Assembly (NCBI GenBank): GCA_938003875.1
Contig: CALKWO010000203.1
Coordinates: 1-10,918 of the forward strand
Reading direction: 5' to 3'
From: an uncultured bacterium
GTDB lineage: Bacteria > Planctomycetota > Uabimicrobiia > Uabimicrobiales > JABWCH01
Length of the DNA stretch: 10,918 nt
Under the pieces are notes generated by a model. That model did not search any database and was not told the DNA's origin. It saw nothing but the letters and a program-made list of their open reading frames with translations. Both the position numbers and the translations under genes were made by a program. Positions 1 to 6,396 of this stretch are shown in pieces; the first letter of the stretch is position 1, and each line of letters begins with the position of its first letter.

Positions 1-1964
1 TGGCTGCACAGAAAAGGCCTATCACGTTAGAAGATTTATGGGCGATGAAGAGAATTTCAGACCCTCAGGTTTCTCCGTGTGGAAAGTTTGTTGTCTATAC
101 TCTTACTAGCTATGATTTAGAAGCCAATAAAGGCAACAGCGATCTATGGATGGTTTCTCTCGCAGGGGGAGAACCGAAACAACTCACAAGTACCCCTTCC
201 AGTGAATCCAACCCAAGATGGAGTCCTGATGGAAGCAAGATCGCCTTTCTTAGTGAAGCAAATGATTTGAGCCAGATTTTTACTCTAAAGGTTGAAGATA
301 ATAAAATCGAGCAGGCCAGCAATTGCCCCGTGGATGTTGAAGAATTCGTATGGTCACAAGATGGAAAACATTTTCTTTTTATCGCTTCTGTATATCCAGA
401 GAAGAGCCTCGAAGAAACTGCTGCGATCAACAAAGCTAAACAAGCATCCAAAGTAAAAGCAAGAGTGATTGATAGCCTGCTTTATCGCCATTGGAACCAT
501 TGGACGGACGGAAAATTCCGACATGCCTTCATCATGAGTTCCACTGGAGAAAATGCAAAAGATTTGACACCAGGGGCTTACAATACTCCCCCTATTTCTT
601 TGGGTGGAGAGCAAGACTATGCCCTTTCTTCTGATTCCCAGAAGCTTTATTTTGTAAGAAATATAGATCCAATGGTCGCTATTTCTACAAACAACGATGT
701 TTTTTGTGCGCAGGTCAGCACAGGAGAAATCCAGGCTATAACAAAAAATCGTGGCAACGACCATAGCCCTGTTTTATCTCCCGATGGAAAATACCTTGCC
801 TATCTTAGCATGGCTAGAGAAGGTTTTGAAGCAGATCAAACTGAGTTGATGCTCATGTCTTTAGAAAATGGTAAGGTTGTCAATCTGACAGAAGATTTTG
901 ATCGCGATGTGGATTTTCCTGTTTTTGCACCCAATGGTTATATCTATTTCCTTAGCAACAATCATTATCGTAATTCCATCTATCGTGTCAAAATCGAAGG
1001 CGGCCCTGTAGAAAAGATTCATGACCAGAATTACAATGCCAAGATGAAAGTCGCTTGTGATGGTACGCTGGTATTCATCAAGCAAGCAGTCAATATGCCT
1101 TATGAAATCTTTACCTGTGATCCAGAAGGAAACAACCTCAAACAGATTACCTTTGTCAATAAGCCTCTCCTGGATAAACTCGAAATGAATCCTATAGAGG
1201 ATTTCTGGTTTGAAAGCTTTGATGGATGGAGAGTACAAGGAGTTATGGTTAAACCTCCTATGTTCAATCCTGAAAAGAAATACCCCGTTGTTTTTTTGAT
1301 TCATGGAGGCCCTCAGGGGGGATGGTCGGATGATTTCCACTATCGCTGGAACCTTTCCCTTTTTGCTTCCCCTGGATATGTTGTGATCGCAGTCAATTTC
1401 CGAGGATCAAAAGGATATGGACAGAAGTTCTGTGATGCAGTAACTGGGGACTGGGGTGGAGCACCCTATCAGGATCTTATGTCTGGTTTAGATGCTGCCA
1501 TCCAAAAATTTTCTTTCCTGGATGCCAACAAAGTCGGTGCTGCAGGAGCGAGCTATGGTGGATATATGATTAACTGGATTGCTGGCAAGACAAATCGTTT
1601 CAAATGTCTTATCTCCCATGCAGGAGTTTTTGATTTGCTTTCTAAGTATGGAAGCACAGAAGAGCTTTGGTTTCCTGAATGGGAATTCCGAGGTACTCCA
1701 TATAACAATAATGACCAGTATGTCCGCTTTTCTCCTTCTCGTCATGCAGCAAGATTTGAAACACCTACTATGGTGACTCATGGTGAGCTAGACTTTAGAG
1801 TGCCTATATCACAAGGGTTACAGATGTTTACAGCCTTGCAGAGACAAGGCGTTCCTTCCCGATTGCTTTATTTCCCAGACGAAGGCCATTTCATTGCCAA
1901 GCCTCAAAACTCCAGACTTTGGTGGAGCCATGTTCATGAATGGTTCGCTCGCTGGCTGAAATAA
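1..1964 (+). CDS. S9-family serine peptidase (prolyl oligopeptidase / acylaminoacyl-peptidase type), 5' end cut by window
   Basis: The protein should hydrolyse short peptides, as a dipeptidyl- or acylaminoacyl-peptidase. An N-terminal beta-propeller carries PD40/WD40-like blades (PQVSPCGKFVVYT, PRWSPDGSKIAFLS, SPVLSPDGKYLAYLS, FPVFAPNGYIYFLS). A C-terminal alpha/beta-hydrolase domain of about 250 residues follows. Counting from the ATG at 45, the oxyanion-hole motif HGGPQGGW starts at residue 420, the nucleophile is Ser503 in GASYGGY, and the charge-relay pair is Asp583 (GELDFRVP) and His615 (DEGHFI), so the triad is complete. The ATG at 45 is not the start: the frame stays open to base 3, and its residues AAQKRPITLEDLWA match the normal family N-terminus. 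The first two bases, TG, could be the end of an ATG just outside, or the AAQ could be the end of a signal peptide; this cannot be settled here. The gene ends in TAA just before a strong terminator. Confidence 0.96.
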   Translation, partial: AAQKRPITLEDLWAMKRISDPQVSPCGKFVVYTLTSYDLEANKGNSDLWMVSLAGGEPKQLTSTPSSESNPRWSPDGSKIAFLSEANDLSQIFTLKVEDNKIEQASNCPVDVEEFVWSQDGKHFLFIASVYPEKSLEETAAINKAKQASKVKARVIDSLLYRHWNHWTDGKFRHAFIMSSTGENAKDLTPGAYNTPPISLGGEQDYALSSDSQKLYFVRNIDPMVAISTNNDVFCAQVSTGEIQAITKNRGNDHSPVLSPDGKYLAYLSMAREGFEADQTELMLMSLENGKVVNLTEDFDRDVDFPVFAPNGYIYFLSNNHYRNSIYRVKIEGGPVEKIHDQNYNAKMKVACDGTLVFIKQAVNMPYEIFTCDPEGNNLKQITFVNKPLLDKLEMNPIEDFWFESFDGWRVQGVMVKPPMFNPEKKYPVVFLIHGGPQGGWSDDFHYRWNLSLFASPGYVVIAVNFRGSKGYGQKFCDAVTGDWGGAPYQDLMSGLDAAIQKFSFLDANKVGAAGASYGGYMINWIAGKTNRFKCLISHAGVFDLLSKYGSTEELWFPEWEFRGTPYNNNDQYVRFSPSRHAARFETPTMVTHGELDFRVPISQGLQMFTALQRQGVPSRLLYFPDEGHFIAKPQNSRLWWSHVHEWFARWLK

Positions 1965-1988
1965 AAACAAGTTCTGACAAATTTTAAA

Positions 1989-2019
1989 GTAAGCACTGCT
2001 CTGACAGTGCTTGCTTTTT
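1989..2019 (+). terminator. Rho-independent terminator after the S9 peptidase
   Basis: A 10-bp stem (GTAAGCACTG at 1989-1998 with CAGTGCTTGC at 2005-2014, one G-U pair) encloses a 6-nt loop and is followed directly by five T residues (2015-2019). It lies 25 nt after the peptidase stop. It also lies directly upstream of the next gene's Shine-Dalgarno (2022-2027), so it may act as an attenuator for that gene rather than as a full stop. Confidence 0.85.
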
Positions 2020-2034
2020 AGAAAGGACAAGGAA

Positions 2035-2949
2035 ATGCGCAAGAGTAAAATTTTAGGTTGGTTAGCGGTGATTATGGCAAGCTTGATTTCTTGCTTTTGG
2101 GCGTTCTGGGGAAGCATTGAAAACTTTCATGAAGGCTGGCACTATGCTACCTTGCAGGAAAATCTTTTGGTGATGGTAGTTCAATATCTTTCTTTTATGA
2201 TAGTTTCCATAATTCTTAGCGTTATTGCCATTTTTTTGCCTAGAATTGGGGCTATGCTCTATTTATCACTAGGTGCATGGTTCAGCTATTGGATACTATC
2301 CACTCGGCAGATCAATATCCAGGTCATTTTAAGCTGGCTGCCTTTGACTCTTCCTTTGCTTCTGATTGCAATATTCTGTTGGTTTGGGCAGTGGAAAAAT
2401 CGTAAGCTGGCACTTTTTTTAGTGGCTGGAATCCCTCTTCTGATATGCCTTACTATTTCAGTAAAGATGGGAATACGAGTTAGCCGACGTAATTATGATG
2501 GGAACTATGAAGCCAGAGTAATACAGGGAAATAACAATATTTCTTTACTTTGGGCACCAAGAGGCCCAGGCTGGCCCAAAGAATCTGTGAGTTGGGAAGA
2601 AGCGAATCGACGCTGCGCCTATCTGAAAGAAGATGGAAAAGAGCTTGCCGAGACACCTCAAAATATCTGGAGACTCCCCAAAATAGAAGAAATCGTATGC
2701 TCTCTGACTCGTAATAATCAAAATTGCCAGGGAAAATGGAACTCAGAGAATCAAGAGGCATCTTACCAGTTCCCTCCTGACAAGGAAAGCCCTCTATGGG
2801 ACATCTATTCTCCTGTAATCTATTGGTGGACATCGGAGGAGCAAGACAAAAACAGCGCGTATATTGTAATCTACCATGGCGGGGTTGTTGCAAAACTGAA
2901 AAAACAACAAGGAAGTACTGGATTTCGAGCAGTAAAAAAAATGAAATAA
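2035..2949 (+). CDS. Five-TM membrane protein with extracytoplasmic DUF1566 (Lcl-type) domain
   Basis: The function is unknown. The N-terminal half (304 aa total) holds five hydrophobic segments, at about residues 6-27, 46-67, 70-89, 97-117 and 124-145. The positive N-terminus MRKSK suggests N-inside, which puts the C-terminal half outside. Residues 150-304 look like a DUF1566/Lcl C-terminal domain: SVSWEEANRRCAYL, NIWRLPKIEEI, SPVIYWWTSEE, then an AYIVIYHGGVV strand and the terminal GFRAV. Two cysteines, Cys222 and Cys231, flank a short loop and could form a disulphide. DUF1566 domains occur in secreted and adhesin-like proteins, often as modules on other architectures, including kinases. 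The start is the ATG at 2035, with AAAGGA at 2022-2027 seven nt upstream. An in-frame TTG at 2011 lies inside the terminator hairpin and is rejected. No separate promoter fits between terminator and start. Confidence 0.85.
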   Translation: MRKSKILGWLAVIMASLISCFWAFWGSIENFHEGWHYATLQENLLVMVVQYLSFMIVSIILSVIAIFLPRIGAMLYLSLGAWFSYWILSTRQINIQVILSWLPLTLPLLLIAIFCWFGQWKNRKLALFLVAGIPLLICLTISVKMGIRVSRRNYDGNYEARVIQGNNNISLLWAPRGPGWPKESVSWEEANRRCAYLKEDGKELAETPQNIWRLPKIEEIVCSLTRNNQNCQGKWNSENQEASYQFPPDKESPLWDIYSPVIYWWTSEEQDKNSAYIVIYHGGVVAKLKKQQGSTGFRAVKKMK

Positions 2950-2965
2950 AAAGAGGACGATAAAG

Positions 2966-2999
2966 ATTAAAACATGAGTGTTAAGTTTTAATATTTTGT
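2966..2999 (+). terminator. Possible weak AT-rich terminator after the DUF1566 gene
   Basis: ATTAAAAC (2966-2973) pairs with GTTTTAAT (2985-2992) around an 11-nt loop, followed by ATTTTGT. The 8-bp stem is AT-rich and has an imperfect T tail. It begins 17 nt after the stop codon. The large palindrome immediately downstream may do the same job from either side. Confidence 0.35.
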
Positions 3000-3000
3000 C

Positions 3001-3229
3001 TTGCAACAGATTGTAGCCGCAGGGTTGCGCCGAAAAAGTCATGTCTGCTCAAAAGTCTAACGCCAGCGCAATCCCTGCGTCTTTGGTCAATGCCCTTGAA
3101 CTGGCTCACTTAAAAAGATTCGGTTCAGTTAGTCTCTATTGGCAAAAGACGCAGGGATTGCGCTGAAGGTTGTCTTTTCCGAATAGATCGTCATTTTCGG
3201 CGCAACCCTGCGGCTACAAATCGTTGCAA
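3001..3229. repeat. Nested palindromic element with four alternating copies of a GC-rich motif (BIME/MITE-like)
   Basis: The outer arms are 36 bp (3001-3036 and 3194-3229): 7 bp TTGCAAC/GTTGCAA, a 3-bp mismatch, then 26 bp of perfect complementarity. Inner arms of 21 bp perfect complementarity (3064-3084 and 3145-3165) extend to about 28 bp with one mismatch and one wobble (to 3091 and 3138). An apical 8-bp stem pairs 3097-3104 with 3120-3127. The spacers between outer and inner arms (3037-3063, 3166-3193) are also loosely complementary. The core CGCAGGG(A)TTGCGC occurs four times in alternating orientation: + at 3019-3030, - at 3067-3079, + at 3150-3163, - at 3199-3212. It is more GC-rich than its surroundings and sits between two convergent genes. 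No ORF or clear target-site duplication was seen. The architecture recalls REP/BIME extragenic palindromes or a MITE; whether it is repeated elsewhere cannot be seen here. Confidence 0.85.
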
Positions 3230-3243
3230 AGATAACGACTCTT

Positions 3244-3265
3244 AAAAGGCTTTTTACACAAGCCT
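3244..3265 (-). terminator. Short terminator-like hairpin after the sigma factor gene
   Basis: On the minus strand AGGCTT (3265-3260) pairs with AAGCCT (3252-3247) around a 7-nt loop. The T tail is only TTTT (3247-3244), and its first T is part of the stem. The hairpin starts at the last base of the TGA stop. The stem is short and the T tail weak, so it may be helped by the large palindrome that follows. Confidence 0.5.
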
Positions 3266-4059
3266 CAAGAATCTTTTTTGTGTATCAAAAGGCGTAGTTG
3301 TGCCAGGGATTCTTTGATAATCTGGCGAACTCGCTCTCTGGACAATTCCACACGGTTGCTGATTTCCTGTAAAGTAAAAGGCCCATGGTTTTCCAAGCCA
3401 AACCGCATTTTTAAAATCTGTTGTTTCTTTTCATCCAATGTTTTGAGCAACACCTGAAGCCTTTCCACATCCTCTGCATTCATAGTTTCCTGATGTGCAT
3501 TGGGATCTTCGATGATTTCTTTCTGTTCGCAGATTTTATCCAGACTTTGGATGTGTGCAAGGCTGGAAGACAGCTTCAAAATATTTTCTGTTTTTGTGAA
3601 AGGGCCATGCTCTTTCTCTAAATAAGAAGCAATTTCTCTGATTGTAGGAGCCAATCCTTTCTCCAGCGTAAGACTCTCTGCCACACTTTCTGCCTTGTTC
3701 AAAACCTCTCTCATATACGAAGGTATCCTGACTACTTTACTATTGTCTGTTAATGCCCTTAGTATAGACTGCTTTATCCACCATGTAGCATACGTTGAAA
3801 AACGACAATTGTGCGCAGGATCAAAGCGTTCTACTGCTTTCAATAAACCTATATTTCCTTCTTCAATCAAATCTTGAAAAGGCAATCCGCAGTTTGTATA
3901 TTTTTTAGCGATGTTCACAACCAGACGGAGATTGGCTTTTACCATATCTTCCCTAGCCTTTTTATCTCCTTTTGCTATTTTTTTTGCCAGCTCTTTTTCT
4001 TTTTTGGAAGAAAGAAGTTTGATTTTATTGATGTCTTTTAAATAAGTTTCTAAAACCAT
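3265..4059 (-). CDS. RNA polymerase sigma-70 family factor (group 2-like, no region 1.1)
   Basis: It directs core RNA polymerase to promoters. The 264-aa protein begins directly with a short region 1.2 (YLKDINKIKLLSSKKEKELA). Region 2 follows (about 35-105; DLIEEGNIGLLKAVERFDP and RFSTYATWWIKQSI), then region 3 (about 110-175; VRIPSYMREVLNKAE) and region 4 (about 195-260; helix-turn-helix FTLQEISNRVELSRERVRQI). The length and lack of region 1.1 fit an alternative or general-stress group 2 sigma rather than the housekeeping RpoD. In region 2.4 the residue matching E. coli RpoD Thr440 is Leu100, while the preceding Gln (Gln97) is kept. The protein kinase gene lies 47 nt upstream on the same strand, probably in one operon. 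The ATG at 4059 is conventional but sits 19 nt from a perfect AAGGAGG. An in-frame ATT at 4071 is spaced 7 nt from it and would add IATE, so the real start may be 4071. Confidence 0.96.
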   Translation of the reverse strand: MVLETYLKDINKIKLLSSKKEKELAKKIAKGDKKAREDMVKANLRLVVNIAKKYTNCGLPFQDLIEEGNIGLLKAVERFDPAHNCRFSTYATWWIKQSILRALTDNSKVVRIPSYMREVLNKAESVAESLTLEKGLAPTIREIASYLEKEHGPFTKTENILKLSSSLAHIQSLDKICEQKEIIEDPNAHQETMNAEDVERLQVLLKTLDEKKQQILKMRFGLENHGPFTLQEISNRVELSRERVRQIIKESLAQLRLLIHKKDS

Positions 4060-4078
4060 TTCCGTAGCAATGGCCAGG

Positions 4079-4085
4079 CCTCCTT
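4079..4085 (-). promoter_or_regulatory. Strong Shine-Dalgarno of the sigma gene, spaced for an AUU or UUG codon rather than the AUG
   Basis: AAGGAGG reads on the minus strand from 4085 to 4079, in the kinase-sigma gap. The distance to the ATG at 4059 is 19 nt, too long for normal initiation. The in-frame ATT at 4071-4069 is 7 nt away, and an out-of-frame TTG at 4070-4068 is 8 nt away. That TTG opens a six-codon ORF (TTG CTA CGG AAA TGG TTT TAG, 4070-4050) which ends past the ATG and could couple translation. Confidence 0.7.
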
Positions 4086-4106
4086 ATTTTAGATTAAAAA
4101 ATCTGC

Positions 4107-5516
4107 TTAATCATTATTTTCCATGGAGATCAAAGGTTCTAATATAGTATTATGAACTTTTTTTTGGCAATCCATTGCCATTCCTGGAAAAATTACCTCT
4201 AAAGTATCAACCAGAGTGTAAATTTTGATCCTATCTTGTAATGGAGCCAAACACATATCATAGAAGTCTAAAAAAGACTGAAGAAAAAACTCTTTGATTT
4301 CAAAATCGGAATGCTGTCTTTGCCTTAATTTCATTTTCTTGGCGACTATCTGATTTATCAATAGTCTGCTTGAATTTATAGGTGTCTCTTGCCCTGCCTC
4401 TGTTTCTCCTAAAGAAGAGATAAAATTTCTGATCTTTTCTTCAAAACAAGATTCTCCTTCAAACAGCATATTTTTTAGTTTAGGAAGAAAAATCTTTGTT
4501 TCTTCAAAAGGATAATGAGATTCATACAGACGGTATAATTTGCGATAGACATGCTGGCGATATCTTTGGATTATTTTAGCATCATAGAATTGCTGGTACG
4601 TGATATAAAAAATATCTGGTATTTTATACGTAAGAGGTACATCATGGAATAGACTTTGCCCAATAAGATATCGCATTAAAACCAATGCTAAACCCCACAC
4701 ATCTGTTTTCTGGCCTACTTTGCTTAAATTGAAATAGATTTCTTCTTTATTTTCCTGCTTTTGGATAGAAATTAATTCTGGTGGTAGCCATACAGGTGTT
4801 CCATGCAAACGTCCTTCCAATCGTTCTAATTCTACTTCGTTGATTTCGCTATAGCTTCTTGCCGTACCATAATCTGTAATTACAGGAAGGCCATGCAAGA
4901 ACATAAAATTTTCTGGCTTAATATCATTATGAACGATATGGTGGGAAGTAATATACTTAAGCCCTAAAGCCATCATATAAAAAATTTCTAGAGTTATCAA
5001 GGGATCTATAGGCAGATTAGAGCTAAAATTAGGAAACAATCTTTCTGCAGGGCTAAAAATATGAGTAATATAGTAGGGAATCTGCTCTTTAAAAAGAGAA
5101 AAAAAACCATATTTAATCTTAGGTATATGATAGTTTCCAGGTTTATTTAAAGTCTTTAATTTCTGAATTTCATTTAGGATATAGCCTTTTGTCAATCCCA
5201 ATGGCGGTCCAGGTATCTTTAGAGCAAATTTTTGCTCTGGCCTCATGATGTGATATATTTCATATACTTCGCCATATCCTCCTTTTCCAAGAAGCTTTCC
5301 TATTCTCAGAGCATCACTGCTGGAAGGAAAATCCCAAATTTGATTGCGGATTAAGTATTTTCCAGTTAAAATATTCTGAAAATTCGAAGAAGACGAATAT
5401 TCTGAAGAAGGACGATAGCTATGCTCTTTAATAACACTTTCTGTTAAGTGTATTGTTCTTGTTCCTGGATTTTCCAGAGGAATGCTATCCGTATTTTTTT
5501 CATCAAAAGGTGACAT
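4107..5516 (-). CDS. Cytosolic Ser/Thr protein kinase-like protein with unusual catalytic motifs
   Basis: The protein is 469 aa with no membrane segment. An S/T-rich N-terminal tail (1-65, including SSEYSSSS) precedes a protein-kinase fold. The glycine loop GKGGYGEV spans 77-84, the ATP lysine is Lys100 (FALK), and the likely alpha-C Glu is Glu116. The catalytic loop HNDIKPEN spans 196-203, with Asp198, Lys200 and Asn203. The metal motif is DYG (215-217) and the activation-segment end is GTPVWLPPE (239-247), followed by TDVWGLALV (271-279). HRD is changed to HND and DFG to DYG, so activity is likely but without RD-type activation-loop control. The C-terminal part (about 290-469) is unusually long, charged and unlike known domains. 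The ATG at 5516 is chosen over the in-frame TTG at 5522; neither has a clear Shine-Dalgarno. The sigma gene follows, which suggests phospho-control of transcription, but no direct evidence for this is visible. Confidence 0.9.
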   Translation of the reverse strand: MSPFDEKNTDSIPLENPGTRTIHLTESVIKEHSYRPSSEYSSSSNFQNILTGKYLIRNQIWDFPSSSDALRIGKLLGKGGYGEVYEIYHIMRPEQKFALKIPGPPLGLTKGYILNEIQKLKTLNKPGNYHIPKIKYGFFSLFKEQIPYYITHIFSPAERLFPNFSSNLPIDPLITLEIFYMMALGLKYITSHHIVHNDIKPENFMFLHGLPVITDYGTARSYSEINEVELERLEGRLHGTPVWLPPELISIQKQENKEEIYFNLSKVGQKTDVWGLALVLMRYLIGQSLFHDVPLTYKIPDIFYITYQQFYDAKIIQRYRQHVYRKLYRLYESHYPFEETKIFLPKLKNMLFEGESCFEEKIRNFISSLGETEAGQETPINSSRLLINQIVAKKMKLRQRQHSDFEIKEFFLQSFLDFYDMCLAPLQDRIKIYTLVDTLEVIFPGMAMDCQKKVHNTILEPLISMENND

Positions 5517-5540
5517 TGTCAAGATAAGCCTATAAATTTA

Positions 5541-5568
5541 TTGATACAAGGTGTGATAGAAATAAAAT
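5541..5568 (+). promoter_or_regulatory. Candidate sigma-70 promoter for the tail-anchored protein gene, in the divergent gap
   Basis: TTGATA (5541-5546), a 16-nt spacer and TAAAAT (5563-5568) read on the + strand, about 75 nt before the ATG at 5644. The gap 5517-5643 separates divergent genes and must also hold the promoter of the minus-strand kinase-sigma pair. A minus-strand TTGATA lies at 5588-5583, but no convincing -10 goes with it. Confidence 0.4.
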
Positions 5569-5603
5569 ACGCATGGATATGCTATCAAAAATAAAAGAGA
5601 AAA

Positions 5604-5630
5604 TCCAGTATGAAACTGGAAAATTTTTTT
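5604..5630 (+). other. Leader hairpin followed by a T tract
   Basis: TCCAGT (5604-5609) and ACTGGA (5615-5620) form a 6-bp stem with a 5-nt loop, followed by AAA and then seven T (5624-5630), just before the Shine-Dalgarno AAGGG (5633-5637). It resembles a weak intrinsic terminator inside the leader, so attenuation is possible. The AAA between stem and T tract weakens that reading. Confidence 0.35.
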
Positions 5631-5643
5631 GTAAGGGATAAAG

Positions 5644-6321
5644 ATGAATGTAAAATTTTCTATTTTAGTATGCAACCCATTGTATGGTACGTTGGAAACC
5701 ATAATAAATGCAGTTTCTTTTTTAGGGATGAAACCGCAAATTTTTTTCACAGATACTATGGACTGGGCTTTTCTTGATAGCCAGCAATTTCCTGATTTCT
5801 TCCATTTCCTTCCTATAGATTCCAGCCAGAAAGAATCCTGGGAAAATTTTTTTTCCTCCGATGAGTATGCAAAAAATCCTGTATTTTCTTCTATTCAATA
5901 TATTTTTATCCTATCAAAAAATTCTTTAGTACCTGACAGGGATACAACAAAAATTTTAGACATACTTTTGTCTCTGACGCAGGAAAGAAAAGCCTTTGAT
6001 AACAAGCCTGCGATTTTTTGTGAAATGCAAGATGATTTAGAATATGACTCCCTCAAAGAAAAAGCCGATGGCGTTTTTTCAAAATCCCGTCTTTTAGAGA
6101 CAGCCATGCTTTTTCTAAGTGTACTTCAGAATGGAAGCTTACCCTATAGCTCCTATTTGGAAATGTTTGAAAAAGGCAGGATTTTTGTGCCAGAAAAAAA
6201 GCACTTTCCTGTAACAAGAGGAGAGCAAAAGGCTGGTCATTTACTTTTGTTTTGTTCAGGAATCATTCTCTTACTCTCTTTGATAGCCTATATTTTTATC
6301 CTCTTGAATGGGAAACTATAG
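5644..6321 (+). CDS. Tail-anchored protein with a Rossmann-like (possibly RCK/TrkA-N-like) cytosolic domain
   Basis: This 225-aa protein is not confidently recognised. Residues 1-195 appear soluble. A single strongly hydrophobic segment at 200-221 (LLFCSGIILLLSLIAYIFIL), ending LNGKL, makes it a tail-anchored membrane protein with the bulk in the cytosol. The start (FSILVCNPLYGTLETIINAV, then a strand ending FFTD) looks like the first beta-alpha-beta unit of a Rossmann fold, without a classic GxGxxG. Later, YIFILSKNS, a helix, KPAIFCEMQD, then ADGVFSKSRLLETAML follow the order seen in the RCK-like domain of CASTOR/POLLUX channels (strand, nucleotide-loop helix, strand ending E-x-x-D, strand, helix). 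That similarity is my reading only, and no pore helices are present. The ATG at 5644 has AAGGG at 5633-5637. It is divergent from the kinase-sigma pair and may share regulation with it. Confidence 0.8.
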   Translation: MNVKFSILVCNPLYGTLETIINAVSFLGMKPQIFFTDTMDWAFLDSQQFPDFFHFLPIDSSQKESWENFFSSDEYAKNPVFSSIQYIFILSKNSLVPDRDTTKILDILLSLTQERKAFDNKPAIFCEMQDDLEYDSLKEKADGVFSKSRLLETAMLFLSVLQNGSLPYSSYLEMFEKGRIFVPEKKHFPVTRGEQKAGHLLLFCSGIILLLSLIAYIFILLNGKL

Positions 6322-6396
6322 ATGGAAATGCTAAATTTTATCATTGAAAAAAATCAGAAATTTTTAGATAATCTGTATTGGTCAAAATGATCCTGT

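Noticed and set aside
45..47. ATG at 45 as the start of the S9 peptidase
   Set aside because: The frame is open upstream to base 3 and the encoded residues fit the family N-terminus, so the gene is cut by the window edge.
861..1340. Minus-strand ORF of 159 codons inside the S9 peptidase
   Set aside because: It is antisense to a conserved propeller and hydrolase region and has no family motif.
2011..2034. TTG start for the DUF1566 membrane protein
   Set aside because: It lies inside the 3' arm of the terminator hairpin and has no Shine-Dalgarno; the ATG at 2035 has one.
3001..3229. CRISPR array or tRNA-like structure in the convergent gap
   Set aside because: The four repeats alternate in orientation with unequal spacing, unlike direct CRISPR repeats, and no cloverleaf or T-loop sequence is present.
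6322..6390. 22-codon ORF directly after the tail-anchored gene stop
   Set aside because: Adjacency suggests coupling, but there is no ribosome site and no recognisable content, so chance is the simpler reading.
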